Shown piece after piece: positions 45,953 through 55,945 of a stretch of 64,000 bases of DNA. Position 1 is the first letter of the stretch. Each line of letters begins with the position of its first letter. The position numbers and the translations under genes were made by a program. The notes beneath the pieces were generated by a model. That model was not told where the DNA came from. It made no database searches and was given only the letters and a program-made list of their open reading frames with translations. The DNA is from Polaribacter septentrionalilitoris (lineage in GTDB: Bacteria > Bacteroidota > Bacteroidia > Flavobacteriales > Flavobacteriaceae), in contig NZ_VRMJ01000028.1 of NCBI RefSeq assembly GCF_009832745.1, positions 1-64,000 on the forward strand. Reading direction: 5' to 3'.

Positions 45953-45969
45953 GCGGTCTGGACGGGACT
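45953..45969 (-). repeat. attR within tRNA-Asp
   Basis: Second copy of the 17-bp direct repeat, covering the acceptor 3' strand and part of the T arm of tRNA-Asp. Confidence 0.93.
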
Positions 45970-46027
45970 CGAACCCGCGACCCCCTGCGTGACAGGCAGG
46001 TATTCTAACCAGCTGAACTACCAGACC
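45954..46027 (-). tRNA. tRNA-Asp (GTC)
   Basis: The minus strand folds as a standard tRNA: acceptor stem GGTCTGG/CCAGACC, D arm GTTCAGCTGGTTAGAAT, anticodon stem CCTGC/GCAGG around loop CTGTCAC with anticodon GTC, and T arm GCGGGTTCGAGTCCCGT. The discriminator is G and CCA is not encoded. Its 3' end holds the 17-bp attR sequence of the integrated element, and the gene remains intact. Confidence 0.97.
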
Positions 46028-46044
46028 GTTGCTTATAGCGGATG

Positions 46045-46074
46045 CAAATATAATACAGATTTTTAGATAAGCAA
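46045..46074 (-). promoter_or_regulatory. tRNA-Asp promoter
   Basis: On the minus strand TTG (46074-46072), 19 bases, TATATTTG (46052-46045); a full consensus match 18 bases before the tRNA. Confidence 0.85.
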
Positions 46075-46089
46075 ATATAAAATTGAAAT

Positions 46090-47010
46090 TTATTTAATTT
46101 TTTTTCGACTTACCAAATAAGATGTCAAAATTTCTTGATAACCATTTTTAATATCTACAGGAATATAATCTATCTGATATTGTAAACATTTATTTTTCAA
46201 TTCTTTAAAATAATCAGAAATCATCTCCTTATACTTTTGCTGAATGTTTTCAGCATATACATTAATTTCAGACCCAGTTTCTACATCAACAAATTTTTTA
46301 GGAGAATTGTCATAATTAAATTCAAATTCAGTTTTTGCATCATAAGTATGAAACAAAACCACCTCATGTTTATTGTATTTTAAATGACGTAAAGCTTCAA
46401 AAAGTTCTGTATTTTCTTTTGTGGTCTGAAACATATCCGTAAATAAGAAAATTAAAGAACGTCTATGAATCTTCTCTGCTATTTCATGCAAATATTGATA
46501 CGTTTCTGTAGTTGCTTTAGAAGAAGAAACTAACAATTTTTCCAATTGGTGCAATAACATTTTTCGATGACGCTCACTTCCTTTTTCTGGTGCATAATAT
46601 TCGTAAGTATCTGCGTAAATACTTAAACCCACTGCATCTCTTTGACGCTTGAGCAACTCTATCATTGCAGCAGCTGCAACTGCAGAAAAACCAACTTTAT
46701 TTAAACTATCTAAAGTTTGTTTTTTTACAATTGGATAATGCATAGATGCTGAATTATCAATAATAATATGACATCGTAAATTGGTTTCTTCTTCGTACTT
46801 TTTGGTATATAATTTTTCAGTTTTTGCAAATAATTTCCAATCGATATGACGTGTACTTTCTCCCTTATTATAGAGTTTATGCTCTGAAAATTCAACTGAA
46901 AAACCATGAAATGGACTTTTATGCATTCCTGTAATAAAACCTTCTACCACTTGTTTTGCTAACAAATCTAGGTTTTTGATTTCTGAGGACTGAACATTGG
47001 ATAAATTCAT
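46090..47010 (-). CDS. DUF58 domain protein with von Willebrand A-like fold
   Basis: 306 residues. The DUF58 signature STRHIDWKLFAKTEKLYTKKYEEE near residues 52-75 leads into a vWA-like region with the metal-site motif DNSAS (about 90). DUF58 proteins are usually encoded beside MoxR ATPases and act in envelope or stress assembly; no MoxR gene is seen here. Two bases separate it from the M1 peptidase gene upstream. Confidence 0.92.
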   Translation of the reverse strand: MNLSNVQSSEIKNLDLLAKQVVEGFITGMHKSPFHGFSVEFSEHKLYNKGESTRHIDWKLFAKTEKLYTKKYEEETNLRCHIIIDNSASMHYPIVKKQTLDSLNKVGFSAVAAAAMIELLKRQRDAVGLSIYADTYEYYAPEKGSERHRKMLLHQLEKLLVSSSKATTETYQYLHEIAEKIHRRSLIFLFTDMFQTTKENTELFEALRHLKYNKHEVVLFHTYDAKTEFEFNYDNSPKKFVDVETGSEINVYAENIQQKYKEMISDYFKELKNKCLQYQIDYIPVDIKNGYQEILTSYLVSRKKIK

Positions 47011-47012
47011 AT

Positions 47013-49571
47013 CTAATTTTTTATTTTTTGTGCTCTAACTAAATCGTCTGTGGTTTGATGTAACTTTTGCAACAAACTCTTTTTATAATCTGGGTTTTGT
47101 TCTAAAAAGTCTTGTACGATACTAAACGCTTCTTTTGACGAATAGTTTCCTATGGAACTCGCTAGCCAACCTTTTGGAAAGAAAATATCTCCTGTTAATT
47201 GCACTTCCTCTAGTTTTTCTAAAATTGATTTTAAATGCTTTACAGACGAATTTTGTCTTAAAGGATGATGTATATTATTTAATGCTGTTTGAACCCAAGA
47301 CTCATTTGCTCTGTTTTCTTTTTGTAAAAGCGATTTCATAAAAACATCTCTTTCACTTTCATCAGAAGATAATGAAGGTAATAACCATTTAAAACGTTTT
47401 AATCTATCTGGATTAGAGATTCTTCCCTGTTGTTTTGCTAAAATTTCCGACGCTTTAGGATGATTTAAAACTGCCAACTTCATTGCTAAAGAAGTGTAGT
47501 CATTTTCGTTTAGATATAATTTTACTATAGATTTTTCTCTTGCCCATATTTGATACAATCTTTCTTTTCCTAAATCTGAAATTGCTATTGATTGATACAA
47601 TCTGAAAATTGTTTTTTTAATATTAGAAGGTAACTCACTTTCTAAGATTTTAAATAAATCAATGTTGATTTTATCTTGCAATTTTATTTGAGGTTCTTTA
47701 TTTAAAAAAGTCCAAAATATATTCTGAAGTCTTCCTGACAAATAATTCACAATCAACTCGTTTTTTTCAGATTGTATTGCTTCTAAAAAAACTTGAAAAG
47801 TTTGCAAAGGATCAACTTCTCCAATCAACATGTTTTCATACAAATTGATGAATTGATATCCTCTTGACACCTCGTTTTTAATTTCTTTATATGTGTTAAT
47901 ATTATCTTTATAAATTGGAAAAACACCATAACCAAATCCGTTTGTATTATACAACACTTGACCTGGTTTAAAATCTTTAGTTGCAGCAGTAATATCAAAA
48001 GATTTACCCATATTTTTTATTCCGATAATTTTTTGGTATCCTCTTTCGTCTATCAATTTTATTTTGAAGGATTGTGTCCAAATTTTACCAGAACCGTCTT
48101 CTGCTTTTTGATGAATGACAAACTTAGTAACATTCCCTTTTTCATTTGTTTCTATTTCTTCATAAAAAACAGGTCGCCCTGATGAATTTACCCAAACATC
48201 ACTCCAAATTTTAATATCACCTGTTGATTTTTTATCAAAAATAGTCACCAACTCACTCCAATCTGCATTTGAATTTTGATAAGTTTTAATGTATTCTTGA
48301 ATACCTTCTTGAAAAGCATCTTCACCTAACAAATACTCCAACTGACGCATCATAATAGGCGCTTTATTATAGATGATTCTTCCGTATAAAGAACCTGCAT
48401 TTTTGAGATTATCTAAATGTTGACGAATAGCATTTGTGCCTTTTGTCCTGTCTTCTGAATACGCACTTGGATAATGAGACATCATAAAACTTAAGCTATG
48501 ATTAATCTCAGGATAAACAGGATTTATAATTTTATCTGCCATAAAATTGGCAAAAACTTCTTTCATCCAAACATCGTTAAACCAACGCATGGTAACCAAG
48601 TCTCCAAACCACATGTGAGAAGTTTCGTGAGCAATTAATTTTGCTCTACTTAATTTTCTATTTTGAGTTGCATTCTTGTCTAAAAATAAAGATGATTGTC
48701 TGTATTGAATAGCACCAACATGCTCCATACCTCCATATTGAAATGGCGGAATTGCAGCAAAATCCATTTTTTGAAACGGAAATTTTACATCTGTATATTC
48801 TTCTAAGAAATCTAGTGCATTTTGATGAATTTTATACACTTCTCCCACACTTTCATCAATCTTTTCTTTGTTATTTTCTCTATATAAAAAACGCATATCA
48901 AAAGCACCAGGGTTTTTAGTTTCTTCTGTAAATTTTCCGGCTACAAAAGAGAATAAATAGGTACTCATTAAATCTGATGTTGCAAAAGTATGTTCTATAA
49001 AACCATCAATTTCTATTGCACTTTTTTCAGATGCACCTGATAATACTTTCCAGTCGTTGGGTGCCGTAATTCGTAAGTTGTACTTGGCTTTTATATCTGG
49101 CTGATCAAAACAAGGAAACAAAGTGCTTGCTCTATCTGGAACTAGTAAGGTATATAAGAATTCATCATTTCTATTTAATGATTGTTCTCCAGCATCAAAA
49201 AAGATTTCAACTGAATTTTTACCTAAATCTAGTTTTTTTTGATCAATTATTACATGTTCTTTCTGATGATTAATTTCTGAAATTACTCCATTTATCTTAA
49301 CAGTTTTTATTTTTTTATTTTCTTCATTAAAATCTAAAAAAACATCATTTTTTAAATTATGAGTTATAAAATTGATTACTAATCTTGATGAAATTGGTTT
49401 TTCTTTTTCTTTGGGAATTTTAAAGTGTAGATTGTAAACAACATCAGAAATTTGTTGTTTTCTATATTTGGCTAATTCATATGAAATTCCTGTTTCTAAT
49501 TTTAATTTTTCTTCTTTTTTATCACAAGAAATTATAAAAAGAAAAGCGATTAGAAATACTATTTTTTTCAT
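47013..49571 (-). CDS. M1 family aminopeptidase, lipoprotein
   Basis: 852 residues. Lipoprotein signal KKIVFLIAFLFIISC. The zinc site is HETSH (about 315-319) followed 18 residues later by the Glu in WMKEVFANF; the exopeptidase motif reads GGMEHVGA in place of the usual GAMEN. The C-terminal 300 residues are helical, as in aminopeptidase N. It removes N-terminal residues from peptides outside the cytoplasm and complements the DPP IV/POT system elsewhere in the window. Confidence 0.95.
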   Translation of the reverse strand: MKKIVFLIAFLFIISCDKKEEKLKLETGISYELAKYRKQQISDVVYNLHFKIPKEKEKPISSRLVINFITHNLKNDVFLDFNEENKKIKTVKINGVISEINHQKEHVIIDQKKLDLGKNSVEIFFDAGEQSLNRNDEFLYTLLVPDRASTLFPCFDQPDIKAKYNLRITAPNDWKVLSGASEKSAIEIDGFIEHTFATSDLMSTYLFSFVAGKFTEETKNPGAFDMRFLYRENNKEKIDESVGEVYKIHQNALDFLEEYTDVKFPFQKMDFAAIPPFQYGGMEHVGAIQYRQSSLFLDKNATQNRKLSRAKLIAHETSHMWFGDLVTMRWFNDVWMKEVFANFMADKIINPVYPEINHSLSFMMSHYPSAYSEDRTKGTNAIRQHLDNLKNAGSLYGRIIYNKAPIMMRQLEYLLGEDAFQEGIQEYIKTYQNSNADWSELVTIFDKKSTGDIKIWSDVWVNSSGRPVFYEEIETNEKGNVTKFVIHQKAEDGSGKIWTQSFKIKLIDERGYQKIIGIKNMGKSFDITAATKDFKPGQVLYNTNGFGYGVFPIYKDNINTYKEIKNEVSRGYQFINLYENMLIGEVDPLQTFQVFLEAIQSEKNELIVNYLSGRLQNIFWTFLNKEPQIKLQDKINIDLFKILESELPSNIKKTIFRLYQSIAISDLGKERLYQIWAREKSIVKLYLNENDYTSLAMKLAVLNHPKASEILAKQQGRISNPDRLKRFKWLLPSLSSDESERDVFMKSLLQKENRANESWVQTALNNIHHPLRQNSSVKHLKSILEKLEEVQLTGDIFFPKGWLASSIGNYSSKEAFSIVQDFLEQNPDYKKSLLQKLHQTTDDLVRAQKIKN

Positions 49572-49749
49572 TAATTAAGTTTTTTTCGATAATTATTATT
49601 AAATATCAACTATTTACAATTCGAATAAAAAGGAATTATTGTATGTAACAAAATGTTATATCAGCTCTAATAATTTTGTAAAGAATGAGTAAAATTTGTG
49701 AGGGTAACAAACATTCTAATTACAAGAATACTGAACTCCTAAAATAAAA

Positions 49750-49776
49750 AAAGGTTTGACGTTAGCCAAACCTTAA
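49750..49776 (-). terminator. Intrinsic terminator of trxA
   Basis: AAGGTTTG (49751-49758) and CAAACCTT (49767-49774) with an A run to the left, which is the U run for the minus strand. The rest of the 49572-49799 gap shows no feature. Confidence 0.88.
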
Positions 49777-49799
49777 TTACTTTATAAATTGTTAAACTA

Positions 49800-50117
49800 C
49801 TATAATGCAGCATCAATTTTACCTGTATACACATTTTTAGGTGCAACACCTACTTGCTTGTCTACTACTTCTCCTCCTTTAAAGATTAAAACTGTTGGTA
49901 TATTTCTTACACCATATTTTGCAGCAAATTCTTGGTTTGCATCAACATCAACCTTACCTACTACTGCTTTACCATCATATTCTGTGTGAATTTCGTCAAC
50001 AATTGGTCCAACCATTCTACAAGGTCCACACCAAGCTGCCCAAAAATCTACTAATACTGGTTTGTCTGATTTTAATACAACTTCTTCGAAAGTTGCATCT
50101 GTTATTTCTAATGCCAT
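49800..50117 (-). CDS. trxA: Thioredoxin
   Basis: 105 residues with the standard active site WAAWCGPCRMVGP near residue 28-40 and cis-Pro in NIPTVLIF. General disulfide reductase of the cytoplasm. A -7 box TACTTTTG lies at 50164-50157 on the minus strand, giving it a separate transcript ended by its own terminator. Confidence 0.97.
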   Translation of the reverse strand: MALEITDATFEEVVLKSDKPVLVDFWAAWCGPCRMVGPIVDEIHTEYDGKAVVGKVDVDANQEFAAKYGVRNIPTVLIFKGGEVVDKQVGVAPKNVYTGKIDAAL

Positions 50118-50240
50118 TTATATATTATTTAATGTTATTTTAATGATTCTGATAGACAAAAGTAAACATTTTATTTACTTATTAAATTTTTAAAAAATTA
50201 CTTTTTACTATCTGTCTATCAATTGTTCTTATGCTTAGTA

Positions 50241-51197
50241 TTAAAATAACTCAGAAGCAATGGCATGAATGTTATCACTTTTACCCATAGAATAATAGTG
50301 TAACACAGGTACTCCTGCAGCTAATAATTCTCTTGATTGTTGAATAGCAAACTCTATACCAACTTGTCTTACAGCCTTATTATCTTTACATCCATCTACT
50401 GCATCAATTAAATCTTGAGGTAAATCTATTTTAAAAACTTGAGGTAAAATATGTAAATGTCTTTTTACTGCTAATGGCTTGATTCCTGGAATAATAGGAA
50501 CATTAATTCCAATTTCTTTTGCAGCTTTTACAAATTCAAAATATTTAATATTGTCAAAAAACATTTGTGTTACTACATAATCTGCTCCTGCATCTACTTT
50601 TTCTTTTAATCTTCTTAAATCTGATACTAAAGAAGGAGCTTCCATATGTTTTTCTGGATAACCAGCAACACCAATACAAAAATCTGAATGATGTTCTACT
50701 TGAACATCATCATGTAAATATTGGCCTTTATTTAAGTTAGCAACTTGTGTAACCAAATCACTTGCAAAAGCATTTCCTCCTTTTACAGGTGTAAAATAAG
50801 GCTCATCTTTCATAGCATCTCCACGTAACGCCATGACATTATCTAATCCTAAATAATGGCAATCTACCAAAACGTATTCTGTTTCTTCTTTGGTAAAACC
50901 TCCACATAGTAAATGCGGAATTGCATCTACTTTATATTTATGCATAATAGACGCACAAATACCAACAGTTCCTGGACGCATTCTGGTAATTCTCTTATCT
51001 AAAAGCCCATTTCCTTTATCTAAATAAACATACTCTTCTCTAGAAGTTGTAACGTCTATAAAAGGCGGATTAAACTCCATTAAAGGATCTATATTATTAT
51101 ATAAATCTTGAATATTTTTTCCTTTTTTTGGCGGAATTACTTCAAAAGAAAATAAAGTTTTTCCGTTTGCATTTTTAATATGATCTGTTACTTTCAT
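50241..51197 (-). CDS. metF: Methylenetetrahydrofolate reductase
   Basis: Reduces 5,10-methylene-THF to 5-methyl-THF, the methyl donor for MetH. 318 residues with FSFEVIPPKKGKNI at the N-terminus, containing the conserved Glu, AIPHLLCGG, NVMALRGD and FCIGVAGYPEKH. It is the last gene of the methionine group on the minus strand, separated from the 78-residue gene by a gap of 161 bases that carries a structured repeat and the tandem GTTGTTCGTTTTTG units at 51207-51233. Confidence 0.96.
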   Translation of the reverse strand: MKVTDHIKNANGKTLFSFEVIPPKKGKNIQDLYNNIDPLMEFNPPFIDVTTSREEYVYLDKGNGLLDKRITRMRPGTVGICASIMHKYKVDAIPHLLCGGFTKEETEYVLVDCHYLGLDNVMALRGDAMKDEPYFTPVKGGNAFASDLVTQVANLNKGQYLHDDVQVEHHSDFCIGVAGYPEKHMEAPSLVSDLRRLKEKVDAGADYVVTQMFFDNIKYFEFVKAAKEIGINVPIIPGIKPLAVKRHLHILPQVFKIDLPQDLIDAVDGCKDNKAVRQVGIEFAIQQSRELLAAGVPVLHYYSMGKSDNIHAIASELF

Positions 51198-51276
51198 TTA
51201 ATTTAGTTGTTCGTTTTTGGTTGTTCGTTTTTGGTAAAAATAAACCTCAACATTGCAACTTTAAACATATTTATTT

Positions 51277-51360
51277 GGGCGTTACCACAAGGGTCGCGCT
51301 TTTCGTTTTATCTTTTTTATCGTTCCTCAAAAAAAGGATGTCACTGCAATCGCTAACGCT
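51277..51360 (-). repeat. Structured intergenic element, copy C of the dispersed family
   Basis: Read on the minus strand: GCGTTA (51359-51354), GCGATTGCAGTGACATCC, a T run, AAAGATAAAACGAAAAGCGC, hairpin ACCCTTGTGGT and TAACGC (51284-51279). These blocks align one to one with copy A at 345-508. The element begins exactly at the stop codon of the 78-residue gene. Confidence 0.75.
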
Positions 51361-51595
51361 ACTTACTTAGCAGCTTTTTTACATCTTCAAAGTCTTCTTT
51401 ATATTCCCAATAAATCCATCTTCCATCTACATAATCTGTCAAAATATATTTTTCGCTCAAAGATTTAATTCTAGAAACTGCAATTAATTTCTTTCCAAAA
51501 TTCTCTGCAGGAACATGTACAATAATCTCTTTATTATTTTTATCATAACCATGAGAAATAATGTAACTTCCTAATGTTAATTCTAAAAACTCCAT
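51359..51595 (-). CDS. Small conserved-looking protein in the methionine operon, unknown
   Basis: 78 residues, no signal or membrane segment, with alternating hydrophobic and charged residues consistent with a small beta-rich fold (LGSYIISHGYDKNNKEIIVHV ... DGRWIYWEYKEDF). It is three bases from the end of metH and reads in the same direction, so it is co-expressed. The closeness suggests a link to methionine synthesis, but nothing in its sequence indicates a function. Confidence 0.65.
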   Translation of the reverse strand: MEFLELTLGSYIISHGYDKNNKEIIVHVPAENFGKKLIAVSRIKSLSEKYILTDYVDGRWIYWEYKEDFEDVKKLLSK

Positions 51596-51598
51596 ATT

Positions 51599-54301
51599 TT
51601 ATTGATCTGCAATATTTGGGTGCAACCATTTTCTTGCTTTCTCTTTTGTAATTCCTTTACGTTCAGAATAATCTGTTATTTGATCATCAGTAATTTTACC
51701 CAAACCAAAATATTTAGCTTCTTTATTGGCAAAATAATATCCAGAAACTGCAGCTGCTGGCCACATGGCTAAACTTTCTGTTAAGCTAACTCCTATTTGA
51801 TTTTCGACATCTAACAAACTCCAAATGGTTTCTTTTTCTAAATGATCTGGACATGCAGGATAACCTGGAGCAGGACGAATACCTTTGTAAGTTTCTTTTA
51901 TTAAATCTTCATTGGTTAAAAATTCATCTTCAGCATAACCCCAATGTTTTATTCTTATTTGTTTGTGTAAATATTCTGCAAATGCTTCTGCAAACCTATC
52001 AGCTATAGCTTGCGCCATAATTGCATTATAATCATCTTCTTTTGCTTTGTAACTGTCTGCTAATTCTTGTGCGCCAAAAATAGCTACACAAAATGCACCT
52101 ACATAATCTGTTTTTTCTGTTTCTTTTGGTGCAATAAAATCTGCTAATGCTAAATTGGGGATTCCTTCTCTTTTCTTTAATTGCTGACGTAAAGTTCTAA
52201 AAACTGCTACTTCTTTTCCTTTTTTCTGAACAGAAATATCATCGTTATGAATTGAATTTGCTTCAAATAAACCAAATATTGCTTTTGGTTTTAAAAGTTG
52301 CTTTGCAATGATTTCATCAATCATTACTTGTGCTTCTTTATACATTATTGAAGCTTGTTCTCCAACTACTTTATCAGTTAGAATAGCTGGAAATTTACCG
52401 TGTAAATCCCAACTTCTAAAAAATGGACTCCAATCAATAAACGGAACCAATTCTTTTAAACTTAGTTGTTCTAATGTTTGAATCCCTAATTCTCTAGGTT
52501 TTATAATTTCTGAAGTTTCCCAGTCGATTTTGTATTTACGTTTGCGAGCTTCATCTATGGAGATATATGATTTTTCTTTCCCTCGTTTTAAAAACTTGGT
52601 TCTAAATTCGTCATAATCTTTTTTCAGTTTTGCAACGTAATCATTATTGGTTTTCTTATTTAACAAATCTCCAACCACAGTTACAGCTCTTGAGGCATCA
52701 TTAACATGCACCACAGCATTATTGTATTGTGTATCTATTTTTACTGCTGTATGTGCTTTAGAAGTTGTTGCCCCACCAATTAATAAAGGTACTTCAAAAT
52801 TTTGACGTTGCATTTCTTTGGCTAAATACACCATTTCATCTAAGGATGGTGTTATCAAACCACTTAAACCAATAGCATCTACTCTTTCATCTATAGCAGT
52901 TTGTATAATTTTTTCTGGAGGAACCATCACACCTAAATCTACAATTTCGTAGTTATTACATGCCAAAACAACACTCACAATATTTTTACCAATATCATGC
53001 ACATCCCCTTTAACAGTTGCCATTAAAATTTTACCAACGGGTTCTGATTTGTCAGATTTTTCAGCCTCAATAAATGGGTTTAGATATGCAACAGCTTTTT
53101 TCATCACCCTTGCGGATTTTACCACTTGAGGTAAAAACATTTTTCCTGCTCCAAATAAATCGCCTACCACATTCATACCAATCATTAAATGACCTTCTAT
53201 GACTTCTATAGGTGCATCAGCTTCTTGTCTTGCTTGCTCTACATCTTCTATAATAAAAGCATCAATACCTTTTACTAAGGCATGTGTAATTTTTTCTTGC
53301 AATGAATTTTCTCTCCAAGATAAATCTGCACCAGCTTCTTTTTTAGAACCTTTTACAGTTTCTGCAAAATCTAATAAACGTTCAGTGGCATCTTCTCTTC
53401 TATCTAAAATCACGTCTTCTACGTGCTCTAATAAATCTTTTGGAATATCATCATAAACCTCTAACAAAGCGGGATTAACAATTCCCATATTCATTCCGTT
53501 TTTTATGGCATGATATAAAAACACAGAGTGCATTGCTTCTCGAACACCATTGTTTCCTCTAAACGAAAATGACACGTTACTTACACCACCACTTACAGAA
53601 ACATTAGGTAAATTTTCTCTTACCCATTTTGTAGCTTCTATAAAATCGATAGCGTTTCTTTTGTGTTCATCCATTCCTGTTGCTACAGGAAAAATGTTTA
53701 AATCGAAAATAATATCCTCACTAGGAAAGCCGACTTTGTTCACTAAAACATCATAAGATCTTTGTGAAATTTCTATACGTCTTTCATAATTATCTGCTTG
53801 ACCAACTTCGTCAAAAGCCATTACAATTACTGCTGCACCATAACGTTTTATTTGTTTGGCTTCCCAAATAAATTTTTCTTCTCCTTCTTTTAAAGAAATG
53901 GAGTTTACCACACATTTTCCTTGTACAACTTGCAGTCCAGCTTCTATGATTTCCCACTTAGAACTGTCAATCATAATTGGAACTCTACAAATATCTGGTT
54001 CTGCAGCAATTAAATTTAAAAAACGAACCATGGCTTCTTTTCCATCTATTAAGCCATCATCAAAATTAATATCGATAATTTGTGCACCACCATCTACTTG
54101 ATGTCTTGCAATATCTAAAGCCTCGTCAAATTTTTCTTCTTTAATTAAACGTAAAAACTTACGAGAACCTGCAACATTTGTTCGTTCTCCAACGTTTATA
54201 AAATTGCTGTTTTTGTTTAGAACTAGGGGTTCTAATCCAGACAATTTCATGTAACGTTTTTGGTTGATAGTTATTGGTTGTTGGTTCTTGGTCTCACTCA
54301 T
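51599..54301 (-). CDS. metH: Cobalamin-dependent methionine synthase, C-terminal part
   Basis: 900 residues covering the methyl-THF-binding, cobalamin and reactivation modules; the homocysteine domain is encoded separately at 54735. Visible: [16 protein letters not shown] (about 35), [13 protein letters not shown], the cap domain, the B12 motif [12 protein letters not shown] (about 450), [13 protein letters not shown], and the AdoMet-binding end with [12 protein letters not shown] (about 815). The first residues ([13 protein letters not shown]) are encoded by low-complexity TTGGTTG-type sequence, also seen around the four-helix-bundle gene, so the true start could be the Met of KLSGLEPL a little downstream. 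Regulated with the rest of the operon by the SAM riboswitch upstream. Confidence 0.95.
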   Translation of the reverse strand: MSETKNQQPITINQKRYMKLSGLEPLVLNKNSNFINVGERTNVAGSRKFLRLIKEEKFDEALDIARHQVDGGAQIIDINFDDGLIDGKEAMVRFLNLIAAEPDICRVPIMIDSSKWEIIEAGLQVVQGKCVVNSISLKEGEEKFIWEAKQIKRYGAAVIVMAFDEVGQADNYERRIEISQRSYDVLVNKVGFPSEDIIFDLNIFPVATGMDEHKRNAIDFIEATKWVRENLPNVSVSGGVSNVSFSFRGNNGVREAMHSVFLYHAIKNGMNMGIVNPALLEVYDDIPKDLLEHVEDVILDRREDATERLLDFAETVKGSKKEAGADLSWRENSLQEKITHALVKGIDAFIIEDVEQARQEADAPIEVIEGHLMIGMNVVGDLFGAGKMFLPQVVKSARVMKKAVAYLNPFIEAEKSDKSEPVGKILMATVKGDVHDIGKNIVSVVLACNNYEIVDLGVMVPPEKIIQTAIDERVDAIGLSGLITPSLDEMVYLAKEMQRQNFEVPLLIGGATTSKAHTAVKIDTQYNNAVVHVNDASRAVTVVGDLLNKKTNNDYVAKLKKDYDEFRTKFLKRGKEKSYISIDEARKRKYKIDWETSEIIKPRELGIQTLEQLSLKELVPFIDWSPFFRSWDLHGKFPAILTDKVVGEQASIMYKEAQVMIDEIIAKQLLKPKAIFGLFEANSIHNDDISVQKKGKEVAVFRTLRQQLKKREGIPNLALADFIAPKETEKTDYVGAFCVAIFGAQELADSYKAKEDDYNAIMAQAIADRFAEAFAEYLHKQIRIKHWGYAEDEFLTNEDLIKETYKGIRPAPGYPACPDHLEKETIWSLLDVENQIGVSLTESLAMWPAAAVSGYYFANKEAKYFGLGKITDDQITDYSERKGITKEKARKWLHPNIADQ

Positions 54302-54303
54302 AC

Positions 54304-54657
54304 TTATAATTTTTTATAATAATTGATAAAACCATTTAATAATTTCTTGCATGAAATCACTTTTTCTAAAATATTTTTTAAATCTTCCTTTGACATATAA
54401 CCTAAATCAAAGGATAAATACAATTGTGTTTCTACTTCTTGTAAAGAACCTTTAGCTATAAATAAAAAATGAATAGTTTCCTTATTTGACTGTCTCCCAA
54501 TTCCTTCTGCTATATTTGAAGGAACAGAAACAGCACATCTTCTTACTTTATTTGTTAATCCATACATTTCTTCTTTTGGGTATTTCTTTGTTAAGAGATA
54601 TACTTCTTTTACAAGTCCTCTTGAATATTTCCAAACATCTAAATCTGTATAATTCAT
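54304..54657 (-). CDS. Four-helix-bundle protein (23S rRNA-IVP family)
   Basis: 117 residues beginning [19 protein letters not shown] and containing [20 protein letters not shown], the signature of the family first seen in intervening sequences of 23S rRNA and common as stand-alone genes in Bacteroidota. It lies between the two metH genes in the same direction, two bases before the second half. Its flanks carry TTTTTAGTT / GGTTGTT repeats. Its function is unknown and its place here looks like an insertion into the operon. Confidence 0.92.
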   Translation of the reverse strand: MNYTDLDVWKYSRGLVKEVYLLTKKYPKEEMYGLTNKVRRCAVSVPSNIAEGIGRQSNKETIHFLFIAKGSLQEVETQLYLSFDLGYMSKEDLKNILEKVISCKKLLNGFINYYKKL

Positions 54658-54734
54658 CTTTTGGTTTTTAGTTAATAGTTTATGGTTATTAGACTTACTC
54701 TTTAATTAGTTTATATTTGACAAACAACCAAAAA

Positions 54735-55733
54735 CTAAAAACCACCAACCAACCTAGGTTTATATTTTGCTGCAATACTTGCGATAACTCTAATGTGTTC
54801 TGGACTTGTACCACAACAACCACCAATAATATTAATTAAATTTTTCTTTAAATATTCTTCTATTTGCTCGCCCATTTCTTCTGGAGTTTCATCATACTCG
54901 CCAAAAGCATTTGGCAAACCTGCATTGGGATGAGCAGAAATTGCAAAGTTTGTTTTATTAGCAATTGCTTCTAAATGAGGTTGTAATAAATTTGCTCCTA
55001 AAGCACAGTTAAATCCAACAGATAATAAAGGAATATGAGAAACAGAAATTAAAAAAGCTTCTGCTGTTTGCCCTGACAATGTTCTACCAGAAGCATCTGT
55101 AATGGTACCACTTAACATGGTTGGAACCTCTATATTTCTTTCATCTTTTACTTCTTCTATAGCAAATAAAGCTGCTTTAGCATTTAAAGTATCAAATACA
55201 GTTTCTACCAACAATAAATCTGCACCACCATCTAATAAGGCTTCAGCTTGTTGTTTATAAGCAATTCTTAATTCATCAAAAGTAACTGCTCTATACCCAG
55301 GATCATTTACATCTGGAGACATGCTTGCAGTTCTGTTGGTTGGTCCCATAGAACCCGCTACAAAACGAGGTTTGTGTGGTTCTTTTGCAGTGAATTCATC
55401 AGCAACCTCTTTGGCTATTTTTGCAGACTGATAGTTGAGTTCATATACCAAATCTTCCATTTGATAATCTGCCATTGCTATTGTAGTTCCTGAAAAGGTG
55501 TTAGTTTCTACAATATCTGCACCTGCTTCAAAATATTTACCGTGTATGGTTTTGATAGCTTCTGGTTGTGTTATTGACAATAAATCATTATTACCTTGCA
55601 GAGGTGTTGTATAATCTTTAAAGCGCTCTCCTCTAAAATCTTCTTCAGTGAATTTGTAAGCTTGTAGCATGGTACCCATTGCACCATCTAAGACTAAAAT
55701 TCTTTCTTGTAAAGCTTTATGTATGTTTGACAT
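54735..55733 (-). CDS. Methionine synthase homocysteine-binding subunit
   Basis: 332 residues equal to the N-terminal module of MetH. It activates homocysteine on zinc held by the Cys in [10 protein letters not shown] (about 245) and the pair in [13 protein letters not shown] (about 310). The N-terminus [15 protein letters not shown] and [12 protein letters not shown] are typical. Works with the 900-residue protein encoded downstream. First gene after the SAM riboswitch. Confidence 0.95.
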   Translation of the reverse strand: MSNIHKALQERILVLDGAMGTMLQAYKFTEEDFRGERFKDYTTPLQGNNDLLSITQPEAIKTIHGKYFEAGADIVETNTFSGTTIAMADYQMEDLVYELNYQSAKIAKEVADEFTAKEPHKPRFVAGSMGPTNRTASMSPDVNDPGYRAVTFDELRIAYKQQAEALLDGGADLLLVETVFDTLNAKAALFAIEEVKDERNIEVPTMLSGTITDASGRTLSGQTAEAFLISVSHIPLLSVGFNCALGANLLQPHLEAIANKTNFAISAHPNAGLPNAFGEYDETPEEMGEQIEEYLKKNLINIIGGCCGTSPEHIRVIASIAAKYKPRLVGGF

Positions 55734-55781
55734 ATTTTATTTTTCTTTAATATGTCATCAGGAAAAGTGAAATTTTTCGCT

Positions 55782-55881
55782 GTTATCTTTCAAGTAAATC
55801 TTGTAGAAAGTAGCACCTTTCTCAAAAACGAGAGGTTGCCAAGGTTTCACAGGGTCTATTCCCTCAACCTTTCGTGATAAC
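55782..55881 (-). promoter_or_regulatory. SAM-I (S-box) riboswitch
   Basis: The minus strand reads GTTATCACGAAAGGTTGAGG, then GACCCTGTGAAACC, TTGGCAACC, GAAAGGTGCTACTTTC and closes with GAAAGATAAC. These match the S-box core: the P1 stem GTTATC/GATAAC, the conserved GAGG region, the GAAACC/GGCAACC junction and AAGGTGC. It binds S-adenosylmethionine and lies about 50 bases before the first metH gene; with no terminator downstream, control is probably at translation start. A near-consensus -7 box TTACTTTG is at 55920-55913. Confidence 0.93.
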
Positions 55882-55945
55882 ATATTAATAAGTTTATGAA
55901 CCAAATTCGAGACAAAGTAACGAACTTTTTTTTTTATTTTATAAT

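Larger units (their letters stand above)
38573..45969. mobile_element. Integrated genetic element in tRNA-Asp (about 7.4 kb)
   Basis: The element lies between two 17-bp direct repeats, the right one forming the 3' end of tRNA-Asp. Next to the left repeat is a tyrosine recombinase gene; next follow a restriction-methylation enzyme, an unknown protein, an excisionase-type HTH protein and a replication-initiator-like protein, all on the plus strand. Paired 10-bp repeats occur inside both ends. There are no capsid, tail or conjugation genes, so it is a small integrative plasmid or phage-satellite-like island carrying a defence gene rather than a full prophage or conjugative element. Confidence 0.9.
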
